The position numbers were made by a program, and so were the translations under genes. From RGIG5612 sp050944475 (lineage in GTDB: Bacteria > Bacillota > Clostridia > Lachnospirales > Lachnospiraceae), in the NCBI GenBank assembly GCA_050944475.1, contig JBMNRD010000002.1, positions 1-64,000 of the forward strand: a stretch of 64,000 nucleotides of DNA, read 5' to 3'. Positions 42,473-51,774 of this stretch are shown here, one piece after another (positions within the stretch are counted from its first letter, which is position 1; each line of letters opens with the position of its first letter). Below the pieces are notes generated by a model. The model made no database searches. It saw only the letters and a list, made by a program, of their open reading frames with translations, and was not told the DNA's origin.

Positions 42473-44890
42473 GTGAACGCATCATTTTCATGGATTAAGG
42501 CATATGTACCTGATTTGAATGTTTCATATCAGGAATTCCGGGATGCAATGACTCTCTCCGGAACCAAGGTTGAAGGTTTTGAAAGGTTTGACGAGGATCT
42601 TGATAAGATTGTTATCGGGCGGATTGAAAGTATTGAAAAACATCCGGACGGCGACAAACTGTTCGTCTGCCTGGTTGATACGGGTAAAGAAACCGTACAG
42701 ATAGTTACAGGTGCATCAAATGTATTTGAAGGCGCCAAAATCCCTGTTGTTCTTGCAGGCGGCAGGGTGGCCGGAGGACATGACGGCAGCCGGACACCGG
42801 ACGGGATAAAAATCAAGGCCGGCAAATTCAGGGGTATTGAATCCGACGGCATGCTTTGTTCAATTGAAGAGCTGGGTTCCACCACGGAGATGTATCCGGA
42901 TGCTCCGGAAGACGGGATATATATCCTTCCCGAGGATGCGCAAATCGGAACAGACGCAATCGAATATCTCGGGTTAAATGATGCAAACTTTGAATTTGAA
43001 ATAACCTCAAACAGGGTTGACTGCCACAGTGTCCTTGGAATTGCCAGAGAAACAGCCGCCACATTCGGATTGCCTTTTAACAATGTGAAGCCGGTTGTGG
43101 AGCATGTCGTTGATGATATAAACGATTACTTGCAGGTTGAAGTTAAGGACACCGATCTTTGCAGACGCTATATTGCGCGTATGGTAAAGAATATCCGTAT
43201 TGCACCGTCGCCGAGATGGCTGCGGCAGCGCCTTGCAAGTAACGGAATACGCCCGATTAACAACATTGTTGACATTACAAATTATGTGATGGAAGAGTTC
43301 GGGCAGCCGATGCACGCCTTTGATTACGACACAATCGCAGGCGGGAAAATTGTTGTACAACGCGCAGCTGACGGCGACAAATTTGTAACCCTCGACGGAC
43401 AGGTGCGCAGCCTTGATAATGACGTTCTGATGATTTGCGATAGTGAAAAGGCAATCGGCATAGCCGGTATCATGGGAGGAGAGGGCTCCAAGATTACCGA
43501 CGATGTCAAGATGCTTGTTTTTGAAAGTGCGTGCTTTGACGGAACCAACAACCGCCTTTCGGCAAAAAGACTCGGAATGAGAACCGACGCATCCGGCAAG
43601 TTTGAAAAGGGCCTTGATCCTGAAAATGCGATGGCCGCGGTTGACAGGGCATGCCAGCTCATTGAAATGCTTGATGCCGGAGATGTAATCGGCGGCTATA
43701 TAGATGTGTATCCGGACAGTGTCAAACCGAGGCGGATTGAATTTGAGCCTGACAGGATAAATGCATATCTCGGAACGGATATTCCAAGGGAACAGCAACT
43801 GAAGTATTTCGCGCCTCTTGAGATAGAATATAACGAAGAAACAAACAAACTTATCATTCCGACATTCCGTCAGGATATTCTGCGCGGCGCGGATATTGCG
43901 GAAGAGGTCGCAAGATTTTACGGCTATGACAATATCCCGTCGACCCTTCCCGACAGTGCCGGCTGCACCGGCGGTCTTTCGGAAAAACATAAGGTTCAGG
44001 ACGATATCAGAAGGATGATGATGGCATTCGGGTTTTCGGAATCCATGACCTTTTCATTTGAAAGTCCGAAGGTTTTTGACAGGCTCCTGCTTTCACCGGA
44101 GGATGACATGAGAAACTGCATTACCATCAGCAATCCCTTAGGCGAGGATTACAGCGTAATGCGTACAAGCTTGTTAAACGGACTTCTGACTTCACTTTCA
44201 AATAATTACAAAAAACGCAACAAACAGGCATTCCTTTTTGAGATGGGAAATGTGTACCTGCCGTTTGAGCTTCCGTTGACCCGGTTGCCGGATGAGAGGA
44301 TGACACTTGCATTCGGGTTCTATGGCGAAGGGGATTTTTTTACTCTCAAAGGAGCACTTGAGGGTCTGCTTGACGGTCTCGGCCTTGAGGGCGTCAGGAC
44401 GTATGTTAACTGCGAGCCGAGACCGTTTATGCACCCCGGACGGCAAGCAGCCGTGCTCCAAAACAGGCAGCCTATTGCATATCTTGGAGAAATTCATCCG
44501 AGCATTTGCAGTGAGTATGACGTAAACACACAGCTTTATGTTGCGTGTGTTGATGTTTCTTCTCTATATGAGATAGCCAATCCGCCAAGAAAGTACAATG
44601 AAATCCCTAAGTATCCAGCCGTATCAAGGGACCTTAGCATGCTGATGAGGGAGGACGTTCCGGCCGGAGCGGTTGAAGCGCTCATCAGAAAAGCCGGTGG
44701 AAGCCTTCTTGAAAGTCTTGAGCTGTTTGATGTTTATTCAGGCGATCGCATAGAAAAGGGTTATAAATCCCTTGCCTATTCCTTGCAGCTGCGGGCGGCC
44801 GACCACACATTGACCGAGGACGAAGTTGGTCCCGTCATGGAAAAAATTGTATCCACGCTTGCTGAAAACGGCATAGAGCTAAGGGTATAA
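42473..44890 (+). CDS. pheT: Phenylalanine--tRNA ligase beta subunit
   Basis: The 805-residue subunit completes the alpha2-beta2 enzyme and holds the editing domain. An N-terminal tRNA-binding (EMAP-like) domain spans about residues 40-150, followed by B3/B4 editing, B5 and a C-terminal ferredoxin-fold anticodon-binding domain. GTG at 42473 is used with AAGGAGA 6 bases upstream. It follows pheS by 15 bases. Confidence 0.97.
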   Translation: MNASFSWIKAYVPDLNVSYQEFRDAMTLSGTKVEGFERFDEDLDKIVIGRIESIEKHPDGDKLFVCLVDTGKETVQIVTGASNVFEGAKIPVVLAGGRVAGGHDGSRTPDGIKIKAGKFRGIESDGMLCSIEELGSTTEMYPDAPEDGIYILPEDAQIGTDAIEYLGLNDANFEFEITSNRVDCHSVLGIARETAATFGLPFNNVKPVVEHVVDDINDYLQVEVKDTDLCRRYIARMVKNIRIAPSPRWLRQRLASNGIRPINNIVDITNYVMEEFGQPMHAFDYDTIAGGKIVVQRAADGDKFVTLDGQVRSLDNDVLMICDSEKAIGIAGIMGGEGSKITDDVKMLVFESACFDGTNNRLSAKRLGMRTDASGKFEKGLDPENAMAAVDRACQLIEMLDAGDVIGGYIDVYPDSVKPRRIEFEPDRINAYLGTDIPREQQLKYFAPLEIEYNEETNKLIIPTFRQDILRGADIAEEVARFYGYDNIPSTLPDSAGCTGGLSEKHKVQDDIRRMMMAFGFSESMTFSFESPKVFDRLLLSPEDDMRNCITISNPLGEDYSVMRTSLLNGLLTSLSNNYKKRNKQAFLFEMGNVYLPFELPLTRLPDERMTLAFGFYGEGDFFTLKGALEGLLDGLGLEGVRTYVNCEPRPFMHPGRQAAVLQNRQPIAYLGEIHPSICSEYDVNTQLYVACVDVSSLYEIANPPRKYNEIPKYPAVSRDLSMLMREDVPAGAVEALIRKAGGSLLESLELFDVYSGDRIEKGYKSLAYSLQLRAADHTLTEDEVGPVMEKIVSTLAENGIELRV

Positions 44891-44903
44891 ATTGTTAATA
44901 AAT

Positions 44904-44928
44904 AATATGCAGCAAGAAGCTGCATATT
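44904..44928 (+). terminator. Hairpin between pheT and secDF
   Basis: A perfect 10-bp stem (44904-44913 with 44919-44928) with a 5-base loop follows the pheT stop. Only a short T-poor tail follows, so termination may be partial and secDF may be co-transcribed. Confidence 0.45.
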
Positions 44929-44960
44929 GATGGTATTGTTTCATCAGAAAGAGGATGTAA

Positions 44961-47297
44961 ATGAAAAGATGGAAAAGCATTGTTTTGTTCTGCGTTGCAA
45001 TGGCGGCCGTTATTGCCACAGTTATTGTTGCAACTGTCGGAGTTAACAAAAACCATGCAGGCTCGGCCAGAAACATAACTCTCGGCCTTGATCTTCGGGG
45101 CGGCGTCAGCATTACGTATCAGGTAAAGGATGAAGAATTTACCCGGATTGAAATGGATGACACCGTATACAAGCTTCAGCGTCGTGTTGCGGAGTACAGT
45201 GCCGACGCAATTGTTTATCAGGAGGGTGCGGATCGCATTACGGTTGAAATCCCCGGCGTGTATGATACTGAAAAGGTTATTGCAGAACTTGGACAGCCGG
45301 GTTCTTTGCAGTTTATTACCTATGACCACAAGGACGAGGCCGGCAATATTGATTATTCGACGTATACAATCTGGGTTACCGGAGATCAAATTTCCGGCGC
45401 ACAGGCCGGCAGCCGGACTGATCCTGTTGAATATTTTGTCCAACTTGCTATGAACGAAGAGGGCGCTGCTAAATTTGCCGATGCAACGTCAACGCATATC
45501 GGTGAGATAATCTATATTATTTACGACAATGAAGTGGTCAGCAACCCTGTCGTAAAGAGCGCTATTACAAACGGTGAGTGCGTAATCGAAGGGATGAGCT
45601 CTTATGAGGAAGCGTCAACCCTTGCATCGACCATTCGTATCGGCTCCCTTAAGCTTGAACTTGAAGAAATTTCCTCTAAGGTGGTTTCGGCCAAGCTCGG
45701 AAGCAATGCGGTTAAAACCTCTCTCCTGGCAGGGCTTGTAGGTCTTTTAGTAATCATCATCTTCATGATTTCAACCTACAGGATGTCAGGTGTGGCCGCA
45801 TCCATCGCAATGATTTTTTACAGCGGAGCCATGCTTGTTCTTCTTAATGCATTTAACCTTACGCTTACGGTATCCGGTATTGCGGGAATTATCCTGTCCA
45901 TCGGAATGGCTGTTGACGGCAACGTAATAATTAATGTCCGTATTAAGGAAGAGCTTGCTGCCGGAGCCTCCTTGGAGCAGGCAATAAAATCGGGTTTTAA
46001 AAGATCCACACCTGCAATTCTTGACGGAAATATCACTACATTGATAGTAGCAATAGTACTGCTGATTTTCGGCTCCGGTTCGATTTCCGGTTTTGGAATG
46101 ACCCTGGCAATCGGTATCGTTCTCAGCGTGTTTACATCACTCGTTGTTTCAAGGGTTATCATGGTAGCCTTTTACGGAATGGGCATAACATCTTCAAAGG
46201 CCTATGCCGTGGTTAAGAAAACTTCCGAGAAAACATTCGATTTCATAGGAAAAAAAAATATCTGGTTTGCAATCGCGATTGTTTGCATAGTTGCGGGCGC
46301 AGCCGCAATGATTGTAAATGCCTCCGCCGGCAGGGGGATAATGAACTTCAGCATTGAATTTGTCGGGGGAGTTTCAACCACTGTTGATTTTCAAACCGAT
46401 TACTCAATTGACAGTTTTAATAATAAAATCAAGAAGGATGTGCAGGATGTTATCGGAAGTACGGATATTGAAGGGCAGAAAGTATCCGGCACTACTCAAT
46501 ACGTAATAAAAACCCCTGAACTTTCTCAGGAGAGCATTACCGAATTAAAGGCAATGCTTGTCGACAAATACGGTGCCGACTCCGAAAGCTTTGAAATTAC
46601 AAGAATCACCCCTATAATAAGTAAGGAGCTGCAAAGGGATGCTTTAATATCACTGGCCATTTCCGCGGCGCTTATGCTGATTTATATCTGGATTCGATTC
46701 AGAAAATTTAAAGTTGCCGTGTCCGCTGTAATTGCCCTTTTGCATGATGTAATTATTGTAATTGCGTTCTTTGCAATCTTCAGGGTGTCTGCAGGCAATT
46801 CATTTATCGCATGCATACTGACTATCGTGGGTTATTCAATCAATGCAACGATTGTTATATTTGACCGTATCAGAGAGGTTTTATCAAACCCTATGCTGAA
46901 TTACGACCTGAAAAAGGTCATTAACACAAGCATCCGGCAGAGTCTTACCAGATGCGTGCTTACTTCGGCAACAACCTTTGTCACCGTGCTGTTTTTGTAT
47001 ATTTTCGGAATAGAAGCGATGAAAGCATTTGCTCTGCCATTAGGGGTCGGAGTTGTGGCCGGCGCATTTTCATCAATATTCATTTCGGGCAATTTGGTTT
47101 ATCTCTTTACCAAAAAATCGGAACGCTACGACGAGAAGGGCGCCAATATTGCAGCAAGATATGCCGCCTCGCAGGGAGTGTCATTACAGGATGCGGTTGA
47201 TATTGCCGAGACAACATGTGCCGAGTCCGTGCAGGACCTGCATGTTAAGATTAAGGCAAACCCGAACAGAAAGAAGAAAAAAAGAAGAAAACAGTAG
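44961..47297 (+). CDS. secDF: Protein translocase fusion SecDF
   Basis: The 778-residue membrane protein joins SecD (residues about 1-420) and SecF (about 430-760), with 12 predicted membrane segments and the RND motifs GLDLRGGV near residue 40 and FSIEFVGGV near 465. It uses the proton gradient to help SecYEG release exported proteins. The fusion is common in Firmicutes. The C-terminal end is strongly basic (Lys/Arg run). AGAGGATG lies before ATG 44961. Confidence 0.96.
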   Translation: MKRWKSIVLFCVAMAAVIATVIVATVGVNKNHAGSARNITLGLDLRGGVSITYQVKDEEFTRIEMDDTVYKLQRRVAEYSADAIVYQEGADRITVEIPGVYDTEKVIAELGQPGSLQFITYDHKDEAGNIDYSTYTIWVTGDQISGAQAGSRTDPVEYFVQLAMNEEGAAKFADATSTHIGEIIYIIYDNEVVSNPVVKSAITNGECVIEGMSSYEEASTLASTIRIGSLKLELEEISSKVVSAKLGSNAVKTSLLAGLVGLLVIIIFMISTYRMSGVAASIAMIFYSGAMLVLLNAFNLTLTVSGIAGIILSIGMAVDGNVIINVRIKEELAAGASLEQAIKSGFKRSTPAILDGNITTLIVAIVLLIFGSGSISGFGMTLAIGIVLSVFTSLVVSRVIMVAFYGMGITSSKAYAVVKKTSEKTFDFIGKKNIWFAIAIVCIVAGAAAMIVNASAGRGIMNFSIEFVGGVSTTVDFQTDYSIDSFNNKIKKDVQDVIGSTDIEGQKVSGTTQYVIKTPELSQESITELKAMLVDKYGADSESFEITRITPIISKELQRDALISLAISAALMLIYIWIRFRKFKVAVSAVIALLHDVIIVIAFFAIFRVSAGNSFIACILTIVGYSINATIVIFDRIREVLSNPMLNYDLKKVINTSIRQSLTRCVLTSATTFVTVLFLYIFGIEAMKAFALPLGVGVVAGAFSSIFISGNLVYLFTKKSERYDEKGANIAARYAASQGVSLQDAVDIAETTCAESVQDLHVKIKANPNRKKKKRRKQ

Positions 47298-47320
47298 GAT
47301 TGGCTCAGGCCGGAAGTTTC

Positions 47321-49084
47321 ATGGGAAATAAATGGTACATATATTGCAAGAAAGGCGATTTTGCCGCAATATCAAAAAAATTTAATATTTCACCGATGCT
47401 GGCCAGAATTCTGATAAACAGAGGGCTGGAAACCGATGAGGATATAAACGGATTCCTCAACGCAGGACTGGAATCTCTTCACGATCCTTTTTTGATGAAA
47501 GATATGGACAAGGGTGTTGCTCTTGTCATTAAAGCCATTGCTGACGGTGGACGGATTCGTATAATCGGCGACTATGATGTAGACGGAATATGTGCTTCCT
47601 ATATTATGAAAAAGTATTTTGACTTTTTCGGAGCAAGTTCTGATGTCAGACTTCCAAACAGAGTGTTTGACGGTTACGGCATGAACGAATCAATGGCTGA
47701 CGATGCGCATGTCGACGGCATTTCCCTCATAATTACCTGTGACAACGGGGTTTCCTCATATGACGCCGTAAAAAGGGCAGAGGAACTGGGAATAGAGGTT
47801 ATAATTACAGACCATCATTCTATTCCCGAGGTTCTTCCTCCGGCACAGGCAATTATTGATGCAAAACAGGATGATTGCAACTATCCGTATAAGGAATTGT
47901 GCGGGGCAGCCGTGGCTTATAAATTTATCACCGCAGTCAATACAAAGATTTTTGAACAGATTGGGGAGCTTCTCCCGGCAAATATCGACAGGGAAAGCGT
48001 TAACAACCTTTTTGACGAGCTGATACAATACGTCGGAATGGCCACAATAGCCGACATTGTTCCCCTACAGGGTGAGAACCGTATTTTTGCGAAGGAAGGC
48101 ATCAGACGCCTTAGGGAAACGAACAATCCCGGATTAAGCGCGCTTATCGATATAAAGGGTATTGAGCGGAGCAGACTGAAGGCTTTTCACGTGGGCTTTG
48201 TTATCGGTCCCTGTCTTAATTCGGCAGGCAGACTGAAAGACGCACAGATTGCATTTGATTTGCTTGATGCGGAAGACAGGGAAACCGCATTCAGGCTCGC
48301 GTCCGGTCTTTCCGAATTGAACGAAGAGCGCAAGGGCATTACTCAGTGCCAGATTGACACGGCCCAGAGCATGATTAATAAAAGAGTTGAAAAGGAAAAG
48401 GATCTTCCCGCCGTACTGGTTATTTATCTGCCCGAGGCCCATGAAAGTGTCGCCGGAATTGTGGCAGGCAAGCTGAAGGATACATACAACAGACCTGCAA
48501 TTGTCTTAACTGACTCCGAAGAAGGCCTGAAAGGGTCGGGGCGATCTGTTGACGGTTATAATATGATAGATGCCCTTCAAAGACATTCCGAACTGTTTAA
48601 AAAATTCGGAGGCCACGCAAAGGCTGCCGGTTTTACGTTGAACTGTCCGCCCTCCGAGCTTGACAGCATTCTTAATGCCGAAAACATCCTTGCCGGGGTG
48701 GACTTCGAAAAGAAAACATGGATTGACATGCAGTTGCCTTTCAACTATATAACCGAAGAATTCATAGAGGAAATCAACCTTCTTGAACCGTACGGATTTG
48801 ACAATGCAAAGCCGCTTTTTGCGGAAAAAGATGTAAGATTATCGGGCTTCAAGCTTCTGGGGAAAAATTCCAATGTACTGAAAATGACTATGGTTAATGC
48901 CCTGGATGACAAGCTGGAGGGAGTTATATTCGGACACGGCAAGAGCCTTGAGGAAATGAAAAACAAGCTTGAAAGTCAGGCTGCGGATAATAAACTCTTT
49001 TCGGTCATTTACCATCCTGTTATAAATGAGTTTAAGAAATTCAGGTATCTGCAGGCAATAATCAATGAAATAAGGCTGACTTAA
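47321..49084 (+). CDS. recJ: Single-stranded-DNA-specific exonuclease RecJ
   Basis: The 587-residue DHH-family nuclease digests single-stranded DNA 5' to 3' in recombination and repair. The metal motifs DYDVDGICAS (near residue 84) and TDHHSIPE (near residue 160), plus a DHHA1 region with GGHAKAAGFTL near residue 430, are clear. ATG 47321 is preferred over TTG 47300 because GGAAG sits 4 bases upstream, while the TTG has a purine run too close to it. It lies 23 bases after secDF. Confidence 0.95.
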   Translation: MGNKWYIYCKKGDFAAISKKFNISPMLARILINRGLETDEDINGFLNAGLESLHDPFLMKDMDKGVALVIKAIADGGRIRIIGDYDVDGICASYIMKKYFDFFGASSDVRLPNRVFDGYGMNESMADDAHVDGISLIITCDNGVSSYDAVKRAEELGIEVIITDHHSIPEVLPPAQAIIDAKQDDCNYPYKELCGAAVAYKFITAVNTKIFEQIGELLPANIDRESVNNLFDELIQYVGMATIADIVPLQGENRIFAKEGIRRLRETNNPGLSALIDIKGIERSRLKAFHVGFVIGPCLNSAGRLKDAQIAFDLLDAEDRETAFRLASGLSELNEERKGITQCQIDTAQSMINKRVEKEKDLPAVLVIYLPEAHESVAGIVAGKLKDTYNRPAIVLTDSEEGLKGSGRSVDGYNMIDALQRHSELFKKFGGHAKAAGFTLNCPPSELDSILNAENILAGVDFEKKTWIDMQLPFNYITEEFIEEINLLEPYGFDNAKPLFAEKDVRLSGFKLLGKNSNVLKMTMVNALDDKLEGVIFGHGKSLEEMKNKLESQAADNKLFSVIYHPVINEFKKFRYLQAIINEIRLT

Positions 49085-49098
49085 GAGACAAACATTTT

Positions 49099-49127
49099 TT
49101 GGACACAGATTTTTTATACAATATAAC
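49099..49127 (+). promoter_or_regulatory. Promoter of the transglutaminase-like gene
   Basis: TTGGAC (49099-49104) and TATAAC (49122-49127) are 17 bases apart, after the recJ stop. Confidence 0.55.
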
Positions 49128-49149
49128 TTATTTTTAAGCAGGTACGGAT

Positions 49150-50106
49150 TTGAAAAAAAGAAGCAAGAGATATATAAGAAGAAGAAGGCAGGTTATCAGA
49201 AACTGGATATGTCTTTTTTTGGTACTTCTTTCAATCGGACTTGTTATTGCTTTGATTGTTGTAATGGCCGGTGAGGGTAGAACCGGCAAAAAGAAAAACC
49301 GGACAGAGGGTAACACCGAACAGTATAAGAATGACACTGAACCGCCGGTCATTCACGGGGAGAGCGATATACATGTTTCAATCGGTTCCAAGGTTAAGTA
49401 TAAGTCATATGTCTTCGTTGAGGACAACGTTGATCCCGATCCTAAGATTGAAATAGATAATAGTGATGTTGACCTGAGTCGTGAAGGGGAGTATATTGTA
49501 ACATATACAGCCACGGACGCATCGGGCAATTCCTCATCCAAGAAGGTAAATGTCATCGTTCAAAAACAGAAGGAACCGGATGTTGATGAGGCAACCATTT
49601 TTGCTCTTGCGGATGATGTGCTTGATGAAATCATAACCGACGGCATGACAGATATTGACAAGGTGTTTGCAGTATTCTTTTATGTCCGGGATTCTTTCGT
49701 CTATGTGCCTGACGATAATCGCTGGGAGTATAAGCAGGAGGCTTACCACATGCTTACTACGAGACAGGACAGCTGCTATGCCAATGCGTGCGTGCTCAGG
49801 CTTCTTATCGAACGCCTCGGTTTTGACAGTTTTATGGCCCAGGGCAAATTAAATTACATGGATGAGTACCATTACTGGAACATGGTCAGCATCGATGGCG
49901 GACAAGGTTGGTACATTTGCGACTCTGCGTGGTGGCCCTGGATGGAGGAAGAATATCCTTTGTGTATGATGACAGATGAGTTCGCAAATGAAATTTCAGA
50001 GAGACACGGAGGCTTGTACAATCATAAGCCCGGTGAATATCCGGCGACACCTGACGAGCCCCTTTGGACGCCTGAAGAGAGAGGTTATACAAGTCAGTAC
50101 GATTGA
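49150..50106 (+). CDS. Membrane-anchored transglutaminase-like protein with Ig-like domain
   Basis: The 318-residue protein has a basic N-terminus and one membrane segment (residues about 18-40), so the rest faces outward. Residues about 62-138 form a DUF5011/Ig-like fold ending YTATDASGNSSSKKVNV. Residues about 150-280 are transglutaminase-like with a Cys in RQDSCYANACVLR, a His in YHYWNMVSI and an Asp in YICDSAWW, the expected triad. It may cut or cross-link surface proteins or peptidoglycan peptides. The start is TTG at 49150. A lipoprotein gene follows. Confidence 0.85.
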   Translation: MKKRSKRYIRRRRQVIRNWICLFLVLLSIGLVIALIVVMAGEGRTGKKKNRTEGNTEQYKNDTEPPVIHGESDIHVSIGSKVKYKSYVFVEDNVDPDPKIEIDNSDVDLSREGEYIVTYTATDASGNSSSKKVNVIVQKQKEPDVDEATIFALADDVLDEIITDGMTDIDKVFAVFFYVRDSFVYVPDDNRWEYKQEAYHMLTTRQDSCYANACVLRLLIERLGFDSFMAQGKLNYMDEYHYWNMVSIDGGQGWYICDSAWWPWMEEEYPLCMMTDEFANEISERHGGLYNHKPGEYPATPDEPLWTPEERGYTSQYD

Positions 50107-50150
50107 TTCTGATTTTTATTTAGATTATTTTAGACAGGAGAGTTTCCAAA

Positions 50151-50672
50151 ATGAAAAAGAGTGTTTTATTTACCATAGCTGCCATAGTTCTTGTGTTAGG
50201 CCTTACGTCATGTGGCGGCTCGTCGGTAGAAGAGACAACAAAAGACGCCCCGGCGGGCCGGACAGAGCAGGCAGACAGCGAAAAGTTTATATTCACCTAC
50301 AAGGGACATGAAATCTATATGGGACAGGATGCTGCCATAATTGACAGTCTTGGAGAGTATAAAGAGTACACAGAGGAGCCCAGTTGTGCGTTTGAAGGCG
50401 TTGACAAATCTTATTTTTACGGAAGTTTCTATCTTGTGACAGGCACCCTTGGCGGCAAGGAAATGGTCGTAAATCTGTGGTTTGTCGACGATACGGTCGA
50501 GACTGCCGAGGGATTGTGCATAGGCGACGGCAAAGATAAGGTTGAGAGTCTTTACGGCGCAGACGGCCTAAGCAGCGCCAATGCGTATATTTATAAGAAA
50601 GAGCATAGCGCTCTTACCGTTATCATGGAAAACGATGTTGTTTCATCAATTCAATATTCGTATGAGAATTAA
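50151..50672 (+). CDS. Lipoprotein of unknown function
   Basis: The 173-residue protein has a signal peptide ending in the lipobox LTSC (Cys at residue 21) followed by Gly-Gly-Ser-Ser, so it should be lipid-anchored on the outer face of the membrane. The mature part has a Ser/Thr-rich linker, then a small beta-rich domain with IGDGKDKVESLYG, which resembles the repeated elements of SmpA/BLIP-like folds. No catalytic motif is visible. It lies 44 bases after the transglutaminase-like gene and probably shares its mRNA. Confidence 0.85.
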   Translation: MKKSVLFTIAAIVLVLGLTSCGGSSVEETTKDAPAGRTEQADSEKFIFTYKGHEIYMGQDAAIIDSLGEYKEYTEEPSCAFEGVDKSYFYGSFYLVTGTLGGKEMVVNLWFVDDTVETAEGLCIGDGKDKVESLYGADGLSSANAYIYKKEHSALTVIMENDVVSSIQYSYEN

Positions 50673-50695
50673 GAATTAATATTTATTTCAGATAA

Positions 50696-50724
50696 AAAAG
50701 GAGCATCAGTCGGATGCTCCTTTT
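50696..50724. terminator. Bidirectional terminator between convergent genes
   Basis: A 12-bp perfect stem (50696-50707 with 50713-50724), loop of 5, has T on both outgoing sides. It serves the lipoprotein gene and, on the minus strand, the dlt-like operon, whose last stop codon lies inside the stem. Confidence 0.85.
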
Positions 50725-51758
50725 CGTATGTTGTATGTCTCTGCCTTCTTTTCCCATACGGCTGAAAGCTTCTCATCAGACCTGCGGTCGGGAAGGTCAC
50801 ATTCTTCAATCAGAATCTGTCCGAGATATCGGGACAACTTTTCGGCACCGTATACATTCAGGTGGAGTCCCATGTCATACGTGTCCGTGTTCCAGTCGAT
50901 GCCGATTTCTTCCTGATAATTCAGGAAATTCACGTAGTAAATATCATGCTCTGCGGCATAATCAACAATCTGTGCTTCCCATTCGTCATACCAAACAGGT
51001 GAAAGTGAGGGTGCCTTAATAAATATAAGTTGTATATCGTTTTCCCGGCATAAATCAACTATCTTATCAAGATACTCATAGCAGGTATCGCCGAAGGTGT
51101 AATCCACCAACGGTTTTCTTGCGTAATCATCTTGAACGGGTCTGATTCCGAGCTGCATAAGGTAACCGTTATCCGAAACCTCTTCTTTTTTAAAGAGATA
51201 CTTAAAATCCTCCCGGGTAAGGTCGGACCACCTGTCGTGATACCGCAACAAGGGGAAGATATATGTCCAGATTCCGTTTGCCGCCAACTCATCCTCTGTC
51301 ATAGATGCCTTTATACATTTCCACTTAGATGCCGACCACCTCATGCCGTCAAGCGTCATGCGGTTATATGCCTCTCTGGAGTCAAGGTCCCTTGTGCTTT
51401 CATTATCGGCATACATCATGCAAAGAACACTGAAAACCACAACCTTAGGCTTTTCGTACTTGAGGGTTTCCTCAAGGAGATAATATGAATGCCATAACAG
51501 CTGCTGGGCGCTGCCCCTAATGTATGAGGGAATGCCGAATTCCTCCCACAGGGTGATTGGAGAAATGTTTTCATAGACTTCGCAGTCTCCGATGAAAATA
51601 ACGTCATTGCCGCCGGCGTTGTTATAATATTCGGCGACAAGGGCGCCTTCTTTGATATTTGTCATGTATTTCGGCATAAGAAGCCGCTGCAGGAAGGAGA
51701 GTATAATTACCAAAATCAGGAGCGTGATTATAGTTGAAATAACGGATTTCTTTTTCAT
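50706..51758 (-). CDS. DltD-like SGNH-family protein with Cys at the nucleophile position
   Basis: The 350-residue protein has one N-terminal membrane segment (residues about 7-28) and an extracytoplasmic SGNH-like domain. Block I reads FIGDCEVYENISP, where DltD proteins have GSSE; the nucleophilic Ser is replaced by Cys59 (codon TGC, 51584-51582). The Asp/His pair of block V is in YDMGLHLNVYGAEKL. It is the last gene of the A-C-B-D operon and probably takes part in acyl transfer to a surface polymer. ATG 51758 is used; TTG 51764 is an alternative with better spacing from AAGGAGG. Confidence 0.8.
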   Translation of the reverse strand: MKKKSVISTIITLLILVIILSFLQRLLMPKYMTNIKEGALVAEYYNNAGGNDVIFIGDCEVYENISPITLWEEFGIPSYIRGSAQQLLWHSYYLLEETLKYEKPKVVVFSVLCMMYADNESTRDLDSREAYNRMTLDGMRWSASKWKCIKASMTEDELAANGIWTYIFPLLRYHDRWSDLTREDFKYLFKKEEVSDNGYLMQLGIRPVQDDYARKPLVDYTFGDTCYEYLDKIVDLCRENDIQLIFIKAPSLSPVWYDEWEAQIVDYAAEHDIYYVNFLNYQEEIGIDWNTDTYDMGLHLNVYGAEKLSRYLGQILIEECDLPDRRSDEKLSAVWEKKAETYNIRKGASD

Positions 51759-51774
51759 TTTCAAATCTCCCTCC

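Noticed and set aside
43007..43990. Minus-strand ORF of 327 residues inside pheT
   Set aside because: pheT is an intact, well-conserved gene on the plus strand; the reverse frame has no recognisable motif or start signal.
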